A stretch of DNA of 64,000 bases, taken from Aureobasidium sp. EXF-3400. Its lineage: Eukaryota; Ascomycota; Dothideomycetes; Dothideales; Saccotheciaceae. Both the position numbers and the translations under genes were made by a program. The stretch's first letter is position 1; each line of letters opens with the position of its first letter. Location: assembly GCA_024195585.1 (NCBI GenBank), contig SWBL01000061.1, positions 1-64,000 of the forward strand, written 5' to 3'. Under the pieces are notes generated by a model. That model ran no database searches. It was not told where the DNA came from and saw nothing but the letters and a program-made list of their open reading frames with translations. Positions 57,140 through 64,000 of this stretch are shown one piece after another.

Positions 57140-60100
57140 TCATCTGATGCTGACACCACTGCGCTTGGTGTACATGCGGGTGGCCACATTCATGGCTGCG
57201 AGCTCCTGGAACATGAGCTTGGCGGCGTATGGGATGATGATCTGTGCGATCTCGGTCTTGTTCTTGCAAGGTCTGCACTCAAACTGGTTCTTCTTGAGCG
57301 AGCTATAAACGCGTTAGCTAACACATTCATTAAGGGGACGGCGAGAGGGGGGAAAACTTACGCAATAGGAGTCATCAGACCGCAGATCTCGCAGACGTGA
57401 ACACGGAAAGCATCTGAAACATCAAGCAATCTCTCCTTCAAGAAGGCAGAGGCACCGTGAGCGATCATACAATCGCGCTCCATCTCTCCGAAACGTAGAC
57501 CACCATCACGTGCTCTACCTTCGACAGGTTGACGAGTCAAGATCTGGGTAGGACCACGAGCACGAGCGTGAATCTTGTCGTCGACCATGTGGCGCAGACG
57601 CTGGTAGTATGTAGGTCCCAGGAAGACCTGTGCAGACTGCTTCTTACCAGTGTGCCCGTTGTACATGACCTCGAAACCACGCTGTTGGAAGCCGTGTTGA
57701 CGAAGCAAGTCGGAGATTTGGGTGACAGTGACATCAGTGAAAGGAGTGGCATCACCCTCTTGACCACGAAGAGAACCAACCTTTGAAAGCAAACATTCAA
57801 TCAAATGGGCAATGGTCATACGAGAAGGAATAGCGTGAGGGTTGATGATGATGTCAGGAACAAGTCCATCAGCGGTGAATGGCATGTCTTCTTGACGGTA
57901 GGTGATACCGATGGTACCCTTTTGACCGTGACGAGAGGCAAACTTGTCACCGATCTGAGGAATCTTCGTTGTGCGCGTACGAACCTTGACGAACTTGAGA
58001 CCTTCGACATTGGTTGTAAGAAGCACCTGATCGATGAGACCACTTTCGGTGGAACGCAGAGGAGTCGATACATCGCGCTTGACATGGAACTTAGTGCGCT
58101 GACCAAGCTCTTCTGCGTCAGGAGCCATAGGTGCAGTCTTACCAATGATGATATCCTCACCAGAGACACGAGTGCCTGGTGCAATAATACCATCATCGTC
58201 CAGCTTGTCGTATGTTCCATGCTTCATTCTCATGGTATCTCCGCGAGTAGGCTTTTCGAACTGCTCCACAACTGACATGCCAACACGCTTCTCTTGGTCC
58301 ATGTAAGCACGGTAGAACAGCGAACGGAAGAGACCGCGATCGATCGAAGACTGGTTCATGATGACGGAATCTTCTTGGTTGTAACCACTGTAACAAGCGA
58401 TAGCGACGATGGCGTTTTGTCCAGCAGGCAATTCTCTGAACTTGAGGTATTCCATGGATCGTGTGGTACCAAGAGGCTTTTGAGGATAGTAGAGAACGTT
58501 GGCCATGGTATCCATGCGCACGTTGTAGTTGGTAAGGGTGATACCCATGGCTTGCTTACCCATAGCAGATTGGTAGGTGTTACGAGGCGACTGGTTGTGA
58601 TCGGGGAAGGGAATAATCGAGGCGCAAATACCCAGAATCATGGCAGGATGAATTTCGCAGTGAGTCCAGATCCTGACGTTCGGGTTGGGCTTGCTCTTGA
58701 TTCTTCGGTGAGGGTCAGTCACTGGCTCATCGTAGACAAGGCCGGCTCTCATCTGGCGATGCTCATCGAGATCTTCTGGAGACATGACCATCATGGCAGC
58801 CTCTTCTTCCTCAGCATCCAGGTACTCGATGACTCCTTCGTTGATCAAGTCCTTCCAGCCATAGATTGCACTATCACGCTCCTCTTCGCTCAGACCAATA
58901 GTCTCAGTCTCTCTTGCGTTGAGTAGGTTATTAATGTGCTGTCTGTTGAGAACGAGTTGACCCTTGGTTGGGCTTGCAGGGTCGTTGTTAACAACGAACA
59001 ATGGTCTCATGACACGTCCAGCATCAGTGAAAATCTTGAACTCTCGCTCACGGACATCTCGGATGAGCGAGATTTCGAAAGAGATGGTGCCATTACGACG
59101 AAGGCCCTGCACAACCTTGACAAGCTGAGAAGGGTCTCTGTGGACACCGACCCACACACCATTGACAAAGACCTTGGTGGCATCTGGGTTGTTCTTAGGC
59201 TCATACTCTTCAAGCAACTCCATGTTTCGTTGGTTCATAAACTCAACGATAGGCTCAGCAGGAGTACCAACACTGACGTAACACATAAGAGACAAGTTCT
59301 TGACGAGACCACAAGCCTGTCCTTCAGGAGTCTCAGCAGGGCAGACAAGACCCCAGTGAGTGTTGTGCAGTTGGCGAGGCTTGGCAATCTTGCCATCACG
59401 GCCGATAGGGGTGTTCGTTCGTCGCAAATGTGATAGCGTGGAGGCGTATGTGTATCTGTTCAAGACCTGGGAGACACCTGCCTTTGCCGAAGCGGCCTTC
59501 TTCTGATCACCCCAGTTACCGGTGGCCAAACAGTAGCGCAGACCTGATGTGAGGATGTTTGATTTTACAGCAAGGGTAAGATTGAAGTCTCTGCCTTGCT
59601 CAATGCAGCGGGAGAGGTAGACGCGCATGTCACGCACAAGTTGAGTGAACTTGAGGCGGAAAACCTGGGCCATCAGCGGACCGGCCAGATCGAGACGCTT
59701 CTTTCCAAAGTGATCTCTGTCATCTTCGTCGCATCTGCCGAGGGCGACTTGACACATGCGGTTGATCATGTAGCCAAGGAAGAAGGCCTTTCTCGTTTCA
59801 CTTCCCTCTCGTTGGGAGATGTGAGGCAAGAACTCCTTCTGCAAGATGTCGCGGGCATAACGAATACGCTTTTCCTTGGTACCAGACTGCTGACCACGTC
59901 TGCCAATGAAATCGAGGGCAAATTCGCGGTCTTGGACGACGAAAGCTTCTTCCAAACACGGCTTAATCATCTCGCGCAGTTGTGTGTCGTTTGAATCGTA
60001 GCAGATACAGTCGAGAATCTGCATATCTGACACGATACCAAGCGCACGGAAGACGATGGCGATGGGAATATCGGCTTTGATGTAGGGCAAGGTAGCCCTG

Positions 60101-60969
60101 ATTACACCACCCACGCTTCCAGATTTTGACTGATCACCCTTCTGATACCACTTGAGCTGCATGGATGATAGCAACCGAGTACCCTTCTCGATGGCACTTC
60201 TGATCTCGGCAACAATAGGAGTGGGACTGCCCTTCTTTCTGAAAACCTGAACGATGTTGGCAGCACTGCGTTCTTGAGCAATCAGGACCTTTTCGGAACC
60301 GTTGATGATGAAGTAACCGCCCTGGTCGTATGGACATTCTTGGAAGGCGTAGAGTTCTTGTTCTGAGCGGTTGCGCAGAGTGCAAATCTTGGACTTGATC
60401 ATGACTGGCAGCTTTCCGATAAAGACACGCTCCTCCTTCTCGATAGCATCAGGGTCCTCCTTTTCCCAAACCAACTCGGTCTCCTCATCTTCGTTCGTTG
60501 CATGATCCGGATCTTCGTCGTCGTGATGTGCTGCGCCGATGCGTCTTTCGCGGGCGACCAAAACGCGGCTGGTCATGCCCAGGTAGATGGGACTCGAGTA
60601 GGTCAGATTGCGCAGACGAGCCTCGTTGGGGTATAGAGGGCGAGTGGAACCGTCGCCTTCGGTGATGGCAGCCTGGGAAATGGTGATGTTGCCGAATTCG
60701 ATCTCGTAGCGGCGCTTGACGATGGGGTCGACCTCGTTGTCGTCTTGCGGCGCATTCTGGTCGATGACGATACGGCCCTGTTCAGTGACAATGTCCTGCA
60801 TGGAGGTGCCAGCGAACTCGTCGAACGAGTCGAGCTGTTGTGAGACCAGACCCTTTGAGTCGAAGAAAGACTGGATGACGGTCCAGCAGTCCTCACTTGT
60901 GATGATGTCGTCCTCATCGTAGTCGTCCTGAGAGGGGCTGCCCACGCCGTTGCCCCAAACGTCGGCCAT
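57140..60969 (-). CDS. RPB2: RPB2, second-largest subunit of RNA polymerase II
   Basis: Rpb2 forms half of the catalytic cleft of RNA polymerase II. Two exons (57362-60969, 57140-57302) code for 1256 aa; the intron (57303-57361) is near the 3' end and lies in the zinc-binding region. The start is MADVWGNGV, followed by the acidic N-terminus. Landmark motifs are [21 protein letters not shown] (fork), [14 protein letters not shown] (near the catalytic centre), [15 protein letters not shown] (hybrid-binding) and [11 protein letters not shown] joined to [14 protein letters not shown] (C4 zinc). The C-terminal end ([11 protein letters not shown]) is as in other fungi. Length is close to yeast (1224 aa). 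Confidence 0.97.
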
Positions 60970-61428
60970 GGTGGAGTGGGAGATGTGATGGAGCGGAGAT
61001 GGGAGGAAGTCGGATGGACGCGATTCGAAGGCGGCGGGAGGTGAAGGATGAAAGAGCGCGCGCGCTCTGTGGCGATGGGTTCGCGGCGAGAGCGATGTAA
61101 CGACGCAGTGAAGCGGCGCTAGACGAGATGCAAGATGGCGTGAAAAAGGGCGAAGTGATAGCGGACGGCGAGCAGGTCAGTGCTCTCGGGCGCAAGAGTG
61201 AGTCGAGATGCGGTTGCTGCTGTACAGCGTCGACGCTTGACGCTGGTCGCTGCTGCTCCATGTCAACAGGGCTGAACAATCCGAGTCTTGGCATGCGTAA
61301 CGTGATTGGCTGCACGCGTCGACTGCTGCCATCTGGCCTCGAGCATACCATACCTAGCCCGTGCACTTGGTCTTGTTCTTGTTGTTACAGTTTCTGTCGT
61401 AGTAGTCTGTTCGATTCCATCTGTCGCC
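60970..61428. promoter_or_regulatory. divergent promoter region RPB2 / OST5
   Basis: About 460 bp lie between two divergent housekeeping genes. GCGCGC runs are present (about 61054-61065). Both promoters must lie here; no named site is recognised. Confidence 0.5.
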
Positions 61429-61836
61429 ATGTCTGTGCAACCTCTGAACGACCTCTGGGAAGCTGCTGCTGGTCAGCCTTATGAGCCCACCATTGGCAAG
61501 AACTCGCAGTTCACCGTCGGCATCACTTTGCTGTTTACTGGTACACACCATCCGTATCTTTGTTCGCCAGTCTGAGAAGAGGATACTGATATATGCAGCT
61601 CTTATCCTGTCTGGCTACTTCGGCCTGAGTACGTTGTCTCGAACTCGATCCCAAGATTTGTACTCCAACTAACCCCTTCTTAGACCCCTCGCTCAAGAAC
61701 CTTTCCCTGATCGGCCTTCCTGCTTCGCTCGCGGCTAGGTACTGCTTCCTTCGTCTCTACACAATACCAGCCCTCGCTGACGCTGTCCAGTTTCGGAGCC
61801 GTCTACATGATCTGCGCTGTTGGCGTCTACGTCTAG
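61429..61836 (+). CDS. OST5: OST5, oligosaccharyltransferase subunit
   Basis: Ost5 is a small membrane subunit of the complex that transfers the N-glycan precursor to asparagines in the ER lumen. Four exons (61429-61540, 61599-61628, 61684-61738, 61791-61836) code for 80 aa. The protein begins MSVQPLNDLWEAAAGQPYEP and has two membrane helices (FTVGITLLFTALILSGYFGL, LAASFGAVYMICAVGVYV). It ends in VYV as in family members. Exon 2 is only 30 nt. Confidence 0.85.
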
Positions 61837-62340
61837 GGTCCTGCACTTCTTTCCTCCAACTCCTTCTATATTCGCTACTCGAGATACCCATACCAAACCA
61901 ATACAGCCTGCTTCTGCAACCCATGCATGTCATTCTTTGAGAGATACCTAGTCGCGCTTGAGCTATTGTCTGGCTCCGAATAAACAGGCACAACGACATG
62001 GGTGTACGGCAGAAGTCTCCGAATGAACAAGAGGACGGACAGGTCGATACAAAAGCATGCAGTCTTGCGACTTCGAAAATCGCGAAAGCACGAGGTGTGA
62101 AGCCATTGTAGTTGCCTATATAAGGCTGACTAAGCTTGGCATCTCCAACTTCCATCGTCGAACCATCCATCTCGCGTGATTGTCGTACTCTATACATCAA
62201 ATCAGCACAAAACTTGACCTGACTAAAACTTGTGAAGTCTTTTCCATCAAGACAACCAAACCTGCGCTCTCGAAGGGTTTCCATATATCACGTCCTTCCC
62301 ATCATCTGAATTTTGCCGCCACTGCTGTAAACATAGCAAC
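61837..62340. other. intergenic region OST5 / RAD1
   Basis: About 500 bp lie between two plus-strand genes: the OST5 3' UTR and the RAD1 promoter. A minus-strand frame (61757-62284) has no motif and overlaps the OST5 end. Confidence 0.4.
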
Positions 62341-63397
62341 ATGGCATCAACAAATCCATGTCTTTTCAGTGCCGTGTCTCCAGCAGCTCGCGATTTGACT
62401 CTTCTTCTACGATGCATTGCGTTTGCTTCCAAAACCCAAGTCCGCTTGTCGCCTGAAGGACTACGTTTTAGTGCTCAAGAAACTAGTGTCATGGAAGGCA
62501 AGCACTTTCAGAAATCACTTTGCCATATTGTTCTGACCGTCTCTAGCCTTTGTGTTTCTCTCGAGATCTCTTTTCACGACTTGGAGCTATCAGGATCCAG
62601 AAGCACCCGCGGACGAGTCAACCGAAGACGCCTTTCTACCTCCCACTTTCCAGATATCTCTTCCTGCTTTGCTCGAAACTCTACAAATCTTCTCTCTTGG
62701 TGACAGCAACGCTTTTCGACAGCAACAAGATCCTTACGACGCATTTACCGCATTCAGACAGAATCGCAATGCGAACAACCCTTTCTCCGCATCAGCACTA
62801 GGATCTTCTGGTCTCTGCCGCATATCATATGAGAACCGCGGTAGTCCTTTATCAATTCAGCTATCCGAGTCGGACGTCACAACCAGTTGTGATTTGACCA
62901 CCTACGAAGCAGAAACAACAGAAGACATTCCTTTTGATCGAGAAAGCTTGGCTCTCAAGACCATCATGCGTTCGGCGCATTTGGCTGATGCCATATCAGA
63001 ACTCGCTTCTACCAATCCTACCAGTCTCTCACTCACTGCCTCGCCCACAGCACCCTACATGTCGCTCTCGGCTACCGGGCCACTTGGCTCAGCCACTGTC
63101 GACTTTAACAAAGACCAAGACCCTTTGCTGCTTGAGACTTTTCAATGTCCAGCTCGCTTCCGCACAACTTACAACTTCCGACACATCAAGGCTGTATACC
63201 GTGCCATGGTGTCTGCAACCAAAGTCAGCCTCCGCGCGGATGAACAAGGTGTTTTGAGTCTGCAGTTCTTGATTGAGGTGGATCCGACAGCACAGGCAGA
63301 ACCAGGCAAGGAGGGTATCGCGTTTGTGGATTTCCGCATCGTGCCCGAAGTCGATGGGGAACTCCCAAAGGACGACTCGGAAACGGATGATGAATAG
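62341..63397 (+). CDS. RAD1: RAD1, subunit of the 9-1-1 DNA-damage checkpoint clamp
   Basis: Rad1 (Rad17 in budding yeast) forms the PCNA-like 9-1-1 ring with Rad9 and Hus1, which loads at damaged DNA and starts the checkpoint. Two exons (62341-62497, 62547-63397) code for 335 aa. The N-terminal clamp strand reads FSAVSPAARDLTLLLRCIAF and VRLSPEGLRFSAQE, and the intron joins SVME to AFVFLSRSLFTTWS. Later landmarks are LPALLETLQIF, CRISYENRG and FRTTYNFRHIKAVYRAMVSATKVSL. The C-terminus ends acidic. The intron uses a GC donor (GCAAGC), with no GT alternative nearby. Confidence 0.9.
62498..62546 (+). other. RAD1: GC-AG intron in RAD1
   Basis: Exon 1 ends ATGGAAG and the intron starts GCAAGC, ending CTCTAG. 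The downstream sequence has a branch-like CTGAC. This 49-nt intron is needed to keep the clamp frame open. Confidence 0.8.
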
Positions 63398-63465
63398 GTA
63401 GCGTTCCAGCATAGGATAGCATGGCTTTGATATTCACATACCACAAACATCCAAAAAAGAAAAAC

Positions 63466-63472
63466 AAAAAAA
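63466..63472 (-). terminator. Pol III T-tract terminator
   Basis: Seven A bases on the plus strand (seven T on the minus) lie 11 nt beyond the tRNA-like 3' end, followed by further T runs. This matches a Pol III terminator. Confidence 0.7.
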
Positions 63473-63482
63473 GAAATGTGAT

Positions 63483-63722
63483 TGCAGCGAGTAGGAGTCG
63501 AACCTACACTTCCTCATATCCATCCAAAGATCTCATGCCAGTCAGCGAGGGTTACTGGACTTACTGACGAGCTCAATACTTGTGTTTGCAAGCATGAGGT
63601 TTCGCCTCTCGACCGCGGACCCTTGCGCAAGGGATCCGCGCGTAAGAAAGATCTTTGGCGACAATGCTTGTGTTTGCAAGGCCATTTAAAGGCGAGGCGC
63701 CCTACCATTGGGCCATCACTGC
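63483..63722 (-). tRNA. tRNA-like Pol III gene with unusually long intron, isotype unresolved
   Basis: On the minus strand the two ends pair as a 7-bp acceptor stem: GCAGTGA at the 5' end and TCGCTGC at the 3' end, with one G-T pair. A canonical D arm (GCCC AATGGTA GGGC, A box TGGCCCAATGG at 63705-63715) and T arm (GTAGG TTCGACT CCTAC, B box at 63494-63504) are present. The anticodon stem can pair CCTCG with TGAGG, leaving about 168 nt between the halves, much longer than usual tRNA introns. The loop then reads CCTTTAA, with C rather than T at position 33, so I cannot assign the anticodon. A T7 tract just downstream would end Pol III transcription. A tRNA pseudogene is the main alternative. 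Confidence 0.55.
63574..63680. repeat. direct repeats and palindrome inside the tRNA-like intron
   Basis: A 19-nt motif, CAATACTTGTGTTTGCAAG (63574-63592), recurs at 63662-63680 with one mismatch. Between them lies a near-perfect 12-bp inverted repeat (63615-63639, GCGGACCCTTGC against its complement with one bulged base). These explain no part of a standard tRNA. Confidence 0.85.
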
Positions 63723-64000
63723 TTTCGTGAACAACAATTCAATTCTGACTAGTCTTAAGGGTAGGTGCTTTCACAGAGTGAGTGTGTTCGATTCTTGGAG
63801 TATTCATTCTTGTGTTCTGCGGGTTTCAACATCAATTGTTTTCATCTACATTACTATATACAGGCATCACGTCTTGAATTCGACACATGCATTTCTGTCG
63901 TTCTTTCGTCTTCATCTTCATCTCGTTATCATGCGTCGCTAAAGGAAACAAGAAAAAAAAAAGCAAAACTGTCAAAATCGCCCGCTCGCTCGAAAAGGAA
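63723..64000. other. window end, no gene seen
   Basis: The last 278 bp carry no motif. One short plus-strand frame (to 63942) has no recognisable domain, and A-rich sequence occurs at 63948-63966. Confidence 0.4.

Noticed and set aside
58294..59433. Several plus-strand open frames of 150-210 codons
   Set aside because: They are antisense to the highly conserved RPB2 coding exon and carry no recognisable domain.

Overview
This window is nuclear DNA of a filamentous ascomycete (Pezizomycotina). Many genes carry short spliceosomal introns of about 46-70 nt with GTAAGT/GTATGT-like donors and CTGAC-like branch sites. The gene content is typically filamentous: a white-collar-2 photoreceptor subunit, an OMP decarboxylase with the long acidic insert of moulds, a reductive iron-uptake pair, PAN3, RAD50 and RPB2. 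The high intron density suggests Dothideomycetes or a close relative, but the sequence alone does not settle that. I see no transposon, virus, CRISPR array or bacterial-type operon.

Layout. 0.3-10 kb: PAN3 (-), a UBA/UAS/UBX ER adaptor (+), then the divergent iron pair FTR1 (-) and FET3 (+), whose shared promoter has three exact ATCWGATAA sites. 11.7-20.4 kb: pyrG (+), a BTB protein (-), DUS1 (-), a SnoaL-like protein (-), a PMP3-family membrane peptide (+) and a UBE2C/Ubc11-type E2 (-). 20.9-27.3 kb: RAD50 (-) head-to-head with wc-2 (+). 29.6-38.9 kb: an ELL-family elongation factor (+), an arrestin-like Rsp5 adaptor (+), an unknown basic protein (-) and the TFIIA large subunit TOA1 (+). 39.7-48.4 kb: an unknown protein (+), a TGL2-like lipase (-), VMA10 (-), PET117 (+), a DUF2237 protein (-), an MFS transporter (+) and an unknown protein (+). 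49-51.7 kb: a large OTU-like candidate cysteine protease (-). 54-63.7 kb: an EXG1-type beta-1,3-glucanase (+), an OXLD1-like protein (-), RPB2 (-), OST5 (+), the 9-1-1 clamp subunit RAD1 (+) and a tRNA-like Pol III gene (-) with its two halves far apart.

Most genes are unrelated housekeeping genes. The clear functional units are FTR1/FET3 (high-affinity iron uptake) and several divergent pairs sharing short promoters (VMA10/PET117, RPB2/OST5, RAD50/wc-2). RAD50 and RAD1 are both DNA-damage genes but lie about 37 kb apart.

The most unusual signal is in gene structure. To keep conserved protein motifs in frame, RAD50 needs a 2-nt exon (with its start codon split by an intron), the lipase needs a 2-nt exon inside the catalytic HSMGG motif, the MFS transporter needs a 5-nt exon, and VMA10 has an ATG-only first coding exon plus a 9-nt exon. 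Three introns (RAD50, VMA10, RAD1) need GC-AG rather than GT-AG ends. All gene models are hand-spliced; exon sums were checked for frame, but nothing was checked against RNA or databases.
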